Shown in pieces: positions 15,807-24,324 of a DNA stretch of 34,053 bases. The notes under the pieces are model-generated. The model saw nothing but the letters and a program-made list of their open reading frames with translations, did not search any database and had not been told where the DNA came from. The translations under genes and the position numbers were made by a program. The stretch is taken from the NCBI GenBank assembly GCA_964431655.1, contig CAYSKJ010000015.1, forward strand, positions 1 through 34,053, in the 5' to 3' direction. This DNA is from CAYMEV01 sp964431655 [NCBI: uncultured bacterium]. Lineage in GTDB: Bacteria > CAYMEV01. Within the stretch, counting starts at the first letter, position 1. Each line of letters starts with the position of its first letter.

Positions 15807-16490
15807 ATGAATATAATCTATCAGGACAGGCTTTTCATCGTCATCAACAAAGAGACGGGCAGGCTCGTACAGGGGGATATTACCAGAAGGCACAGCATTT
15901 ACCAGGAGATAAAGGAATATACGGCAGGCATGGGATTTTCTTCCGATCCCTATATTGGCATAGTTCACAGACTGGATTTCCCGGTCTCGGGAGTACTTGT
16001 CATTGCATTGACAAAAAAGACGGCATCCTTTTTTTCCAGGCAGTTCCGGAGCCGTGATATGCACAAGGAATATTATGCAGTGGTTGAAAACACAGGCAGT
16101 GCGGGCTTTGACAGGGACAGGGAAATATGCCTCTACTGCAGGCGGGAGGGTGAGAAAACAGTAATTCTGGATGCTGATTCCAAAGGCTCAAAAAGCGTTT
16201 CAATGTTTATTGAAAGTGTGTCCTGCAATGAAAGGTTCCAGTTTTTGAGGCTTTTTCCCGTCACCGGCAGAAAACACCAGATAAGGGCTGTACTGTCATA
16301 CTTCGGCCTGCCAGTGGTAGGAGACAGAAAGTACGGGTCGAAAATACCCTTCATGAAGGATTCCATTGCCCTTCACTGCAGAAAGATAGAGCTGTCATTG
16401 CCCGGGAAAGGAGGAAGAAGGGTTTTCAGCGCAGGCCTTCCCTTTTTCTGGGAGATATTTGATGATATTATCGATCCCTGCCTGAGATGA
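15807..16490 (+). CDS. RluA-family pseudouridine synthase
   Basis: Isomerises uridine to pseudouridine in rRNA or tRNA. 227 residues, the catalytic domain only; there is no N-terminal S4 RNA-binding domain, as in the RluA/TruC-like short forms. The catalytic Asp is D57 in the signature HRLDFPVSGVLV; KEYYAVV and the VTGRKHQIRA and VVGDRKYG motifs follow in the usual order. There is no Shine-Dalgarno before the ATG, and a TATATT box lies only 8 bases upstream, so a leaderless mRNA is possible. The target uridine cannot be told from sequence. The last 23 bases overlap the end of the convergent methyltransferase gene. Confidence 0.92.
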   Translation: MNIIYQDRLFIVINKETGRLVQGDITRRHSIYQEIKEYTAGMGFSSDPYIGIVHRLDFPVSGVLVIALTKKTASFFSRQFRSRDMHKEYYAVVENTGSAGFDRDREICLYCRREGEKTVILDADSKGSKSVSMFIESVSCNERFQFLRLFPVTGRKHQIRAVLSYFGLPVVGDRKYGSKIPFMKDSIALHCRKIELSLPGKGGRRVFSAGLPFFWEIFDDIIDPCLR

Positions 16491-17247
16491 GACCGGCATA
16501 AAACAGTGTGATTGCCGTACAGCTGGCCAGATTCACGGAATCAAGGCCGTTTTCCATAGGTATATAGAAATCATCCCCCTGCATGTTCATAATCTCCTCT
16601 GAAAACCCGTGCCCTTCATTGCCGAATGCAATTATGCTCCTGTCTCTGAAGGAAATTTCGGTTATCCTGGTACTGTTTCTGCTTCTTATTGCCCTGTATA
16701 GACTTATTCTGTTATTTATAAAATCCCGGAGAAGGTATCTTTTTGAAGAAAAAACAGGCATGCTTAGAATTGTCCCCATGGAAGCCCTTAAACATTTAGG
16801 GTTGTACGGACTGCAATGACTTCCGTAAAGGAATACAGCGCTTATTCCGAAGGCATGGCATGAACGGATTATTGTGCCGAGGTTTCCTGGATCCTGTATA
16901 TTATCCAGCAGTATGCCCCTGGAACAGGGCCCTGAAAAAAACACCTCCGGACTGAAGAAGGGTTTCTCCACAGCCAGCATGACCCCCTCAGGGCTTTTCA
17001 GCCCGCTCATAAAGCTGAACTGCTCTTGAGAGCATACAAATATCTCACAATTTTTTAACAGGGGGGCTATAAGGCTGTATTTTTCCTGATTGTCCGCAAT
17101 ATCCCGGGATATGACAGCATATCTCACCCGGGAGGGGTCTTTTATGCTGTCCAGCAGTTTTGTGCCTTCCAGAAATATAAGGGAGCCTTCAGGGTCTTTA
17201 ATGCTGTTTTTGATTTCCTTTTGCCTTTTTCTGCTCAAAACATCCAT
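16468..17247 (-). CDS. SpoU/TrmH-family RNA 2'-O-methyltransferase
   Basis: SAM-dependent 2'-O-ribose methyltransferase of the SPOUT fold. 259 residues: an N-terminal substrate-binding part (about 1-105, starting with SRKRQKEIKN and LIFLEGTKLL) and the knotted domain. Family motifs are clear: motif 1 LLDNIQDPGNLGTIIRSCHAFG, motif 2 AFGNEGHGFS, motif 3 YIPMENGLDSVNLASCTAI. Motif 3 has Asp where the family usually has Glu before SLN. Resembles the RlmB/TsnR-type rRNA enzymes. Convergent with the pseudouridine synthase gene, overlapping by 23 bases. Its start lies just past the terminator of the upstream protease gene, so it probably has its own promoter, although none is obvious. Confidence 0.92.
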   Translation of the reverse strand: MDVLSRKRQKEIKNSIKDPEGSLIFLEGTKLLDSIKDPSRVRYAVISRDIADNQEKYSLIAPLLKNCEIFVCSQEQFSFMSGLKSPEGVMLAVEKPFFSPEVFFSGPCSRGILLDNIQDPGNLGTIIRSCHAFGISAVFLYGSHCSPYNPKCLRASMGTILSMPVFSSKRYLLRDFINNRISLYRAIRSRNSTRITEISFRDRSIIAFGNEGHGFSEEIMNMQGDDFYIPMENGLDSVNLASCTAITLFYAGLISGRDR

Positions 17248-17287
17248 ATAATAAGAAATTATACAGAAAAAAAGGGCTGATTGTAAT

Positions 17288-17324
17288 AAAAAAAGAGGGA
17301 GCAGGATAACTGCTCCCTCTTTTT
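17288..17324. terminator. Bidirectional terminator after the protease gene
   Basis: Stem GAGGGAGCAG / CTGCTCCCTC with loop GATAA, flanked by an A run on the left and a T run on the right, so it can act in both directions. Its main client is the minus-strand protease gene, whose stop codon is at 17339. Confidence 0.9.
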
Positions 17325-17338
17325 ATGGAGGTATTTCA

Positions 17339-20092
17339 TCAAAACTGAACAGACCAGCTGTTAAGCTTGCCTGTATCATAACGGGCACGGTCTTCCACCT
17401 TCAGCTTCCATTGCCCGTAAGGATTATTACCATTATAGTTAACCTGGTAGCTCTTTACTATATTGTCAGCAGAACCGCCCTCACGGTTGTGCAGGACCAC
17501 ATTACCCGCGGGGGTAATAAGGGTTACTATAAGGTCTCCGATATAGGTATGAGTTATATTTACATTTATAGTAACTGTATAGGAAGCTGTGGCCCGGCTG
17601 ACATTAATTGTGGATGTAACCCCTGTGGTGCTGTAGTCAGGTATGTTGAGAGGCGTGTCACCGGACTGGAAAAGGTCCCCTTCCGGAGGCGGGGATGAGG
17701 ATTCCCCGCAGGCTGAAAAATCTATTTTCCAGCTGTTGATGGTACCGGTGTCATACCGGGCATTATCGCTTGCAAAAAGCCTCCACTGCCCCGATGCATT
17801 ATCGCCGTTGAATACGGTGGTGCTGAAGGTTCCTATTACATTGTCGGCAGAACCACCGGCCCTGTTGTGAATGAGGAATTCCTTGCCGGATGGGGAATAG
17901 AGCTTGACTATGAGGTCTCCCTTATAGGTGTGGGAGATATTGACTGTTACGGTGAAATTGCTGATATCTGTAATATTTGCCGGTACTGTAAGATAGCTGT
18001 TTACACCGCCTGTATTATAATCCGGTATGGATTTCGGAACATCCGATGAGCTGAAGGAAAAGCTCTGGGGAGTGCATCCTGAGCCTGAGGATTCAACTGT
18101 AACGCTGGCGGTCGCCTGAACCTGTCCGCCCGGCCCTGTGGCCGTCAGGGTATAGGAACGGCTGGAGGCCGGTGTCACAAGAACATTGCCGCTGGATGAG
18201 CTGTAGGTTCCGACCCCTACAACTTCCACGCTGGTGGTGTTGGAGGTTGTCCAGTAAAGCCTTGTGGAGCTTCCTTCGGTTATGGTGCCGGGGCTTGCAT
18301 AGAAGCTGTTTATTACCGGCGGATTGGTCTGTACCGGATCATAGCAGATAGTAAGACTCCAGCTGTTGATTGTGCCGGTATCCTGGGCGGCGTGATCTGA
18401 CACATTGAATGTCCAGGTCCCTGTCATGCTCTGGCCGTTGAAGCCCGTGAGATCCATATAGCCGACAATATTGTCGGCGCTGTCATTGCTTGCAGGGTCA
18501 TAGAAAAGTATCTCTGTGCCTGAAGGGGATTTAAGCTTCAGTTTCAGGTCACCCCTGTAGGTATGTGATATGTTCATGGTGATCCTGAGAGCGGATATGG
18601 TTCCCCCTGTGGGAATGTAGAGGGCGGAATTTACACCTGCTGTGTTATTGTCCGGTATGGACCTGGGCACATCTGCTGATGCAAATTCCTGCTCAGTGCC
18701 CTGGCATCCGGACGTGCCCCCGCCGCTGTTTTCAATGGCTGATTTGACATCAATCCTTTTCTGCCCGTAGCCGAGGTCCCCTATTACCGTTGCGCCTGTG
18801 GATGCCAGAACCTGTCTTACCCCGTTGACATCTCCCCTGAGGGAGGGCACTGCTTCCAGCAATACTGCAATGGCCCCGGCGGCATAGGGTGATGCCGAGG
18901 AGGTTCCTCCCAGGGCAAAGGTACCGCCGAAGACCTGGGCTGTTATAACTTCTTCCGACGGCGCATAGATATCCAGTATGGAGGCGGCATTGGAATAGCA
19001 TATCCTTTCATCCTGCCTTCTGACACTCTGACTGCAGTAAGCGGGAGGGAAAGGAGAATAATTGGCATTGTTCACATCGAATACTGAGCCTACCGAGATT
19101 ACATTGGAGAGGCATGCCGGCATGGAGATCTTGCTGGTATAACCGTCGTTTCCGCTGGCGGCTACAGGGATTATTCCTGCCGTTACGGCATTGTTTATGG
19201 CCCCGCCTATGGTGGTATTGGAGCATACAGATGTATATGCCCCCCCTCCGAGGCTCATGTTTATAACCCTTATGTTGTACTGGCTCTGTTTCTGGGCCAT
19301 GAAGTTTATGGCATTGGCTATTACACTGTCATAGGCATTGGGGAATACTGTCGCCAGAACGAGCTTTGCCCCCGGGGCAACCCTTCGGACGATGGCGGCG
19401 GTCCCTGTTCCGTGATAACCGTCATCCCAGCTTGCAGGATATATATTGGAGCTGTTGTTGCTGAAATTATAACCGTCAACAACGATATTATTAGGATATG
19501 TGGAGTAACCGCCGAATTCAGCGTGCTTATAATCAAAAGCGCTGTCAATGACTCCCACCGCTATCCCTGAACCTGTAAACCCCAGATTGGAGGCAACCCA
19601 GTCGATGTTCATCAGCTGTCTGCCCTGGGTTGTGAAGGGAACGTTCAAATTGTCAAAATCAATGGCCTTTACCTCCGGCATGGATGCCAGTTTCTGCAGG
19701 CCGTTATAGGATATATACCCTGCAACGCTATACTGCAGGCTGATGGTCGTCGCCAGCCGGAAGTCGCTTTCATCTGTTTTGTAGAGGAATTCCTTCTGCT
19801 TCCGGGCTACGTTTTCTTCCACCATGCTTATCATTCCCATGCCGACATCCTTAAGCAGGGGTTCGTCCTCATCCGCAAGGTGCACGACAACCCTTACCAG
19901 TGTCTCTTCATAGGCCTTTTCGCCTTTGAGGGGTATTATCCTGGCAATCTCCTGCTCTATTTCCTGGAAAATTTTGCCATCAACCTTTTTATTGCCTTCA
20001 AAATCCTTGGACAGGCCAAAGGCAAAGCAGGAAAAAACAAGGAAAAAGGCTAATCCAAAGGTAAATCCCCTGGCAGTGCGATTCTTAAACAT
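17339..20092 (-). CDS. Secreted subtilisin-like protease with three P domains
   Basis: An exported S8-family serine endopeptidase of 917 residues. In order: a signal peptide (about 1-27, hydrophobic FTFGLAFFLVFSCFAFG); a propeptide-like region (about 30-150); and the catalytic domain (about 165-455) with the full triad D183 (VGVIDSAFD), H227 (GYHGTGTA), S398 (GGTSSASP) and oxyanion N315 (ASGNDG). Next come P/HomoB-type beta domain 1 (about 467-583), an Ig-like domain (about 587-670), P domain 2 (about 672-795) and P domain 3 (about 804-917). Each P domain carries ISHTY or ITHTY and GDL, then DTG followed by NSW. The propeptide suggests autoprocessing. Several Cys residues in the catalytic domain may form disulfides. 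There is no sorting or anchor motif at the C-terminus. GGAGG precedes the ATG. Transcribed alone. Confidence 0.95.
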   Translation of the reverse strand: MFKNRTARGFTFGLAFFLVFSCFAFGLSKDFEGNKKVDGKIFQEIEQEIARIIPLKGEKAYEETLVRVVVHLADEDEPLLKDVGMGMISMVEENVARKQKEFLYKTDESDFRLATTISLQYSVAGYISYNGLQKLASMPEVKAIDFDNLNVPFTTQGRQLMNIDWVASNLGFTGSGIAVGVIDSAFDYKHAEFGGYSTYPNNIVVDGYNFSNNSSNIYPASWDDGYHGTGTAAIVRRVAPGAKLVLATVFPNAYDSVIANAINFMAQKQSQYNIRVINMSLGGGAYTSVCSNTTIGGAINNAVTAGIIPVAASGNDGYTSKISMPACLSNVISVGSVFDVNNANYSPFPPAYCSQSVRRQDERICYSNAASILDIYAPSEEVITAQVFGGTFALGGTSSASPYAAGAIAVLLEAVPSLRGDVNGVRQVLASTGATVIGDLGYGQKRIDVKSAIENSGGGTSGCQGTEQEFASADVPRSIPDNNTAGVNSALYIPTGGTISALRITMNISHTYRGDLKLKLKSPSGTEILFYDPASNDSADNIVGYMDLTGFNGQSMTGTWTFNVSDHAAQDTGTINSWSLTICYDPVQTNPPVINSFYASPGTITEGSSTRLYWTTSNTTSVEVVGVGTYSSSSGNVLVTPASSRSYTLTATGPGGQVQATASVTVESSGSGCTPQSFSFSSSDVPKSIPDYNTGGVNSYLTVPANITDISNFTVTVNISHTYKGDLIVKLYSPSGKEFLIHNRAGGSADNVIGTFSTTVFNGDNASGQWRLFASDNARYDTGTINSWKIDFSACGESSSPPPEGDLFQSGDTPLNIPDYSTTGVTSTINVSRATASYTVTINVNITHTYIGDLIVTLITPAGNVVLHNREGGSADNIVKSYQVNYNGNNPYGQWKLKVEDRARYDTGKLNSWSVQF

Positions 20093-20140
20093 TTCTGTTC
20101 CTCCTTTTTTTTTATAAAATTTCTTAATTATTCTGCATTG

Positions 20141-20169
20141 ATTATAGCATAAAATTCTTCAAAAATCAA
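20141..20169 (-). promoter_or_regulatory. Sigma70 promoter of the protease gene
   Basis: Read on the minus strand: TTGATT, 17 bp, TATAAT. The -10 box is perfect and the spacing ideal. It lies about 50 bp before the protease start codon, whose Shine-Dalgarno is AGGAGG. Confidence 0.72.
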
Positions 20170-20210
20170 TACCCAGAACATCAGCAAAGGTGTACATAAA
20201 ACAAAATAGA

Positions 20211-20228
20211 TGTCCTGTTTTGAGGACA
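20211..20228 (+). promoter_or_regulatory. Enhancer-like inverted repeat upstream of a sigma54 promoter
   Basis: Perfect 6-bp arms TGTCCT and AGGACA around GTTTTG. It ends 52 bp before the -24/-12 promoter at 20281. An 18-bp site identical at 15 of 18 positions lies at 29414-29431, ahead of the paralogous gene. Position and symmetry fit the binding site of a dimeric bacterial enhancer-binding protein; the protein itself is unknown. Confidence 0.6.
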
Positions 20229-20280
20229 TTGCCTGCATGATATATAACAAAATTGCTGTTAAATCAGGTATTAATCATTT

Positions 20281-20296
20281 TGGCATGATAATTGCA
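20281..20296 (+). promoter_or_regulatory. Sigma54 (-24/-12) promoter
   Basis: TGGCATGATAATTGCA matches the sigma54 consensus TGGCAC-N5-TTGCW at all but one fixed base, with the invariant GG and GC separated by exactly 10 bases. The predicted transcription start is near 20307, giving a leader of about 28 bases with AGGAGG at 20321-20326. Confidence 0.68.
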
Positions 20297-20334
20297 CTAT
20301 TATCCAGTAAAATGAAATCAAGGAGGTTATTAAA

Positions 20335-22407
20335 ATGAAAAATCTAAAATCTTATGCAATTATGGCAGTACTGCTCACAGCAGTCCTGGCTCTCAATGCA
20401 TCTGCCCTGGATGTGAGGATTGAAGCCGAAGGCGGTGATGACGGCTTTGTATATTACTACGGCCAGAAGGTCAATCTAAGGGTCGAACTGTCTGATCCCG
20501 CATATCTTATGGTATATGCAATAAACCTGAAGGGCGATATCCGGATAGTATTTCCTAATCCCGATATCAGGAGCAATTACGTGGATTCCGGGAGCGTATC
20601 CCTTTCAAGCTACTCAGAGCTTCTGGCAGACATGGAAGGCCCGCTGTTCATGGTTGCTCTGGCATCTGAGAACGGCAGGCTTAACTTCGGCTACCAGGAC
20701 AGGAATGTCCCCCTGTGGTCAGCCAACTGGGGTGAATACCATCCTCTGTACAGTTTTATCAGCGATACCGGATTCGGAAGGGAGAACAGCTTTCCCATAG
20801 TCCTGGCCCAGGCATCACCCAGATACTATAACAAAAGGCTTATCAACGATTTTGAGTTCAGCCGTATAATAGACGAGCTCAATGACAAGATAGAAAGGGA
20901 ATACAACAGGTTTGACAGCATCATAGAATACTTCGTATCCGACCTTAACGATGCAGTTTCCCGGCTGAACATTGAATTTGCCTCCCACACCAGGGAGTTC
21001 TACATTGCAGGCTCCAGGTACAACAGTGAGCTTTATGACCAGAGAGGGACATCGGTGGGAACTGGCAGTACCTATAACTATTCTGACCGGGGAGGGTACT
21101 ATGAAGATTCTTCTGCTGTCAATGTCAATGTAAGCTTCGATATGCACCTGAACCCCTACGGACAATGGGTCTATATTGACGGTATCAGGATGTGGAGGCC
21201 TTATGTGAGCTTTACCTGGAGGCCTTTTGTTCATGGCTTCTGGAGATGGTCCATCCGCGGATGGCTCTGGATATGCTTCTCACCCTGGCATTTCACCTAT
21301 AACTATGGATACTGGTATTATGACTGGGGCTATGGCTGGGTCTGGATTCCCGACTATACCTGGCATTCTGCATGGGTGAATTTCTATTATTACCAGGGAT
21401 ATACAGGCTGGAGACCTGCCCCTCTGCCCCATGTATACAGGAGCAGGGTCAGAGACAGGGGTATCCCGGGCCACCACAATCCCTATGTATTTGTTTCGTC
21501 GCGGGATTTTACCGCCGGGGATTTAGCCGGCAGGGTATTGTCCGATGATGTGTTTTCAAAGAAAATAAAGCCTGTTATGTCTTCTGCGGATATGATGGAA
21601 TTCAGCGAAAAGGAAGGACCCAAATTCTTTGAAAAGATTACAAAGGAGGAAAAACTGTCAATAAAGACAGCTGACCTGGAAAAGACATCCCTTAAAACCG
21701 GGGACAGCAAAGAATTTGAAGCCCTGCTTCCAAAGCTTGACAGCAGGGACAAGGAGACAGTCCAGGCAAAACAGAAGGATATACTGAAAAGTGTCGAAAC
21801 TCAGAAGAAGGCCGTTCCTTCAGCTGAAAAAAGGATATCATCAGGTGAAAGCGGTATAATCAAAAGGGATTCCAGAAGGGATTCCAGGATAATAACAGGC
21901 TCAGTACCGCAGGCTGTTAGCAGGGAAAAAGATACATCCGCCATAAGGAGGGATGAGGCTAAAAAAGACGGCACAATAAAAAGGGATACCACAAAGCCTG
22001 CCGATGATAAAAGCGGATCCTCAGGCATTATAAGAAGCGAAAGCAAGGATGCCAACCGCATATCAATCATTGACAGGGAAAGGGATATTACCTCAAGGTC
22101 CTCCTCAACAGGCTCAGTGAAGCGTGATGAAAGCTCCTCCGGCAAAGGGACGGTAACAAGGCCTTCTTCATCAAGGCCTTCTGTCGACAGGAGCAGATCT
22201 ACTTCCACGAAGCCCGGAACAACAAAAAGCACCCCTTCTGCCACCAGGCCGAAAACCGACAGTAAGCCTTCTGTCACAAAACCAAGCTCCAGCAGTAAAT
22301 CCGGAACATCATCCAAGTCCACTTCTACAAAAAGCAAACCCAAATCAACGGACAGCGAATCATCAAAGTCGGACAGCAAGGACAGCGACGACAGCAAAAA
22401 GAATTAA
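20335..22407 (+). CDS. Secreted DUF4384-like / W-Y-rich protein, long form
   Basis: A 690-residue exported protein; function unknown. A signal peptide ends near ASALD (about residue 24). An N-terminal DUF4384-like beta domain (about 25-150) has VNLRVELSDPAYLMVYAINLKGDIRIVFPN. A helical segment follows (about 165-215). The aromatic domain (about 275-370) is exceptionally rich in Trp and Tyr, with repeats such as YGYWYYDWGYGWVWIP and GWRPAPLP, resembling DUF6600/YXWGXW-type proteins. A conserved stretch ends at LPKLDSRDKETVQ (about 465-490). The last 190 residues are a low-complexity Ser/Lys/Thr/Asp tail with repeated [ST]-I-[KR]-RD motifs, probably disordered and found only in this paralogue. 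Preceded by a sigma54 promoter and AGGAGG. Probably periplasmic or surface-associated, by inference. Confidence 0.87.
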   Translation: MKNLKSYAIMAVLLTAVLALNASALDVRIEAEGGDDGFVYYYGQKVNLRVELSDPAYLMVYAINLKGDIRIVFPNPDIRSNYVDSGSVSLSSYSELLADMEGPLFMVALASENGRLNFGYQDRNVPLWSANWGEYHPLYSFISDTGFGRENSFPIVLAQASPRYYNKRLINDFEFSRIIDELNDKIEREYNRFDSIIEYFVSDLNDAVSRLNIEFASHTREFYIAGSRYNSELYDQRGTSVGTGSTYNYSDRGGYYEDSSAVNVNVSFDMHLNPYGQWVYIDGIRMWRPYVSFTWRPFVHGFWRWSIRGWLWICFSPWHFTYNYGYWYYDWGYGWVWIPDYTWHSAWVNFYYYQGYTGWRPAPLPHVYRSRVRDRGIPGHHNPYVFVSSRDFTAGDLAGRVLSDDVFSKKIKPVMSSADMMEFSEKEGPKFFEKITKEEKLSIKTADLEKTSLKTGDSKEFEALLPKLDSRDKETVQAKQKDILKSVETQKKAVPSAEKRISSGESGIIKRDSRRDSRIITGSVPQAVSREKDTSAIRRDEAKKDGTIKRDTTKPADDKSGSSGIIRSESKDANRISIIDRERDITSRSSSTGSVKRDESSSGKGTVTRPSSSRPSVDRSRSTSTKPGTTKSTPSATRPKTDSKPSVTKPSSSSKSGTSSKSTSTKSKPKSTDSESSKSDSKDSDDSKKN

Positions 22408-22422
22408 GCATCCTGAAATTAT

Positions 22423-22455
22423 AAAAAAAGCCTGCTCTTTCAGCAGGCTTTTTTT
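22423..22455. terminator. Bidirectional terminator between convergent genes
   Basis: Stem AGCCTGCT / AGCAGGCT with a 5-base loop, flanked by seven A residues on the left and seven T residues on the right. It can stop both the plus-strand W/Y-rich gene and the minus-strand DUF3465-like gene. Confidence 0.93.
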
Positions 22456-22469
22456 ATTATCTTAAAAAA

Positions 22470-22919
22470 TTACCGGTATCTTATTTCCCGGTATTCAAGC
22501 CAGCCTCCGGGATGCCAGCCTTCCGGGTCGTGATGGGTCCAGTGTATCAGTCCTCCCTCGGCATTGTACTCATATACCCCGTGAAAGATAATGCTCTCCC
22601 CCCTGACAAGGCCCGGAACCCTGGGAGCTATATCTATATTATGGGCTATGAGCAGTGTCTGGCCTGATGATAACCGCACAATAAACCTCTGATGCTTTGT
22701 GCCTTTCGTATCATCGGGGATAATCCTTATTATCTCTCCCTTCTGGGTAACCTGAAGATTGCTCTTATTACTGCTGAATGCATCCTTTATGATATCCGGA
22801 CTGGTGAAAGAATAACCCCCCTGCAGATCTGCCGGCTTATCTCTGTATGCAAGAACAAGAAGGGCAAGCATGGATGCCATTATTATCAGGTAGATTAATC
22901 TTCGGTTTGTATATTTCAT
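22470..22919 (-). CDS. DUF3465-like exported protein
   Basis: A 149-residue protein with a single N-terminal hydrophobic segment (LIYLIIMASMLALLVLA) that is a signal anchor or signal peptide. The C-terminal domain (about residues 70-145) carries the recognisable run HQRFIVRLSSGQTLLIAHNI, then RVPGLVRGESIIFHGVYEYN and GGLIHWTHHDPEGWHPGGWLEY, typical of DUF3465, an OB-like domain of unknown function. The ATG at 22919 was preferred over a TTG at 22931 because GAGG lies 6-7 bases before it. It follows the two DUF4139-like genes on the same strand, separated by a perfect hairpin. Confidence 0.85.
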   Translation of the reverse strand: MKYTNRRLIYLIIMASMLALLVLAYRDKPADLQGGYSFTSPDIIKDAFSSNKSNLQVTQKGEIIRIIPDDTKGTKHQRFIVRLSSGQTLLIAHNIDIAPRVPGLVRGESIIFHGVYEYNAEGGLIHWTHHDPEGWHPGGWLEYREIRYR

Positions 22920-22953
22920 CTTCAGCCTCAAAGCATTCAGTTAAACAAGATAC

Positions 22954-22977
22954 CAGGCCCTGCCAGGGCAGGGCCTG
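22954..22977 (-). terminator. Intercistronic hairpin after the DUF4139-like gene
   Basis: A perfect 11-bp palindrome CAGGCCCTGCC / GGCAGGGCCTG with 2 central bases, directly after the stop codon of the upstream minus-strand gene. It is followed by a poor U-tract (GTATCTTGTTT), so it may be a leaky terminator or a 3'-end-stabilising hairpin that lowers DUF3465-like expression. Confidence 0.6.
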
Positions 22978-24324
22978 TTATTTCCCCTGCCTCCTGTCCC
23001 CTTCAAACTGGGTTACGGTATAATTGAACTTTTTTACTGCCTTTGGAGGAAGGCTGAGGGTGAACCTGACGGTATCAATGTCTATCCCTGCATATTCCCC
23101 GAAGTCCCCTTTTCTGGAAAGCTCGAAGTACTGATGGGGAAGGTTCCTTGTAACTTCCACCTTTACAGGAATATCCCTGTAGTTGGATACAGTGACCTCA
23201 TAGGTTTTTTCTTCATCCCAGCCGGATATATTATTGCCAGGGTTCTTGAACTGGTAATTTTTGGTTGCATAATTAACCAGCTTTACCTCCACTTCCACAT
23301 CCAGCGCCTTTCCCATATTGAGCTCCACCTTTTCTCCTATGGGGATATACCTGGTATTGTCAGAGCCGATATAGGTAATATATTTATCCGCATCCACAAA
23401 CCTGAAGGCCTTTATTACCCCGTCCGGCAGAGGCTCATCGCCCAGTTTGTGCTCCTTGTCATTGGCAAAGGCTATGAAGCGTATGACATCCTGGCCGTAT
23501 TTTTCCTCTTCGTATTTATAGAAGTTGATAACCGGGATATCCCCCTGCTTTAAGGAGATCAGCCTTCTGGACCAGCCGTTGGGTATGGTCTCCCTGCCTT
23601 CAATTGTGTAAAGGAAGTATTCAGACAGGCCCTCTTTTATTATTTCCTTCGGCCTGTCCATATAGTCCATGCTTCCTGCAAGCTGGGATTTTGCTTCCAT
23701 AACGGCCTCTTCGTAGCGGGCGCGTACCTGGGGCGCAGGGGGAGGCTGGGTAACGGGACTGCCATAGGGGTACTGCCTTCCTGCCAGGGCGGAGATCTCT
23801 TCCAGAAGGTTTATCGTTCCCACAATAACCCTGACCTGGGCTTTTTCATAATCCTCTCCGCTGTTATTTGTCACCCGGACATAGCCTTCCAGCTCCATGG
23901 TTTTTTCATCGGTGCTCAGGGTGGCAATATAATATGCCCTCCAGGATATGCCGGAGGTGAAATAATTGATCTCGAAGGGGGCTCTTCCTGACACTTCGCT
24001 GTTTATGCGCCAGAGCCCGAGATCCTTTACCCTGGGCGGAAAGCTGAGCTCCATGATATTTATTTTATCAGCCATGGTGTTTGCAAATATCTCTATTGAA
24101 GTTGGATCAATCAGCGTGTTTGCCCAGGAGAACTGGAGTGTGTTTTCTCCCTTGCTCATGGTAAGGGTACGGCTGTCCCGGACAAGGGTGATGTCAGCGG
24201 AATTGTATATGGTAAGCTGAACGCTGTCCCTTTCGGGAAGGGTCACAAGGTCTATCCTTGCCTGTACATAACTGACCGAAGCAAGGATAAACATGGCGCA
24301 GATTATCAGCCTTATCCTGTTCAT
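22978..24324 (-). CDS. DUF4139-like exported protein, paralogue 1
   Basis: A 448-residue protein with an N-terminal signal peptide (MNRIRLIICAMFILASVSYVQA). The start of the mature part (VQLTIYNSADITLVRDSRTLTMSKGENTLQFSWANTLIDPTSI) matches the opening beta domain of DUF4139-type proteins; the rest is beta-rich, with a long YRDIPVKVEVTRNLP C-terminal part. A Pro-rich and charged insert (about 200-220, VTQPPPAPQVRARYEEA) breaks the fold. Periplasmic or outer-surface; function unknown. The ATG overlaps the stop of the upstream paralogue as ATGA, so the two are translationally coupled and probably work together. Confidence 0.8.
   Translation of the reverse strand: MNRIRLIICAMFILASVSYVQARIDLVTLPERDSVQLTIYNSADITLVRDSRTLTMSKGENTLQFSWANTLIDPTSIEIFANTMADKINIMELSFPPRVKDLGLWRINSEVSGRAPFEINYFTSGISWRAYYIATLSTDEKTMELEGYVRVTNNSGEDYEKAQVRVIVGTINLLEEISALAGRQYPYGSPVTQPPPAPQVRARYEEAVMEAKSQLAGSMDYMDRPKEIIKEGLSEYFLYTIEGRETIPNGWSRRLISLKQGDIPVINFYKYEEEKYGQDVIRFIAFANDKEHKLGDEPLPDGVIKAFRFVDADKYITYIGSDNTRYIPIGEKVELNMGKALDVEVEVKLVNYATKNYQFKNPGNNISGWDEEKTYEVTVSNYRDIPVKVEVTRNLPHQYFELSRKGDFGEYAGIDIDTVRFTLSLPPKAVKKFNYTVTQFEGDRRQGK

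Noticed and set aside
21801-22397. Minus-strand frame of 198 codons rich in Leu/Ser
   Set aside because: It mirrors the Ser/Lys/Asp low-complexity tail of the plus-strand protein; it has no independent start signal.
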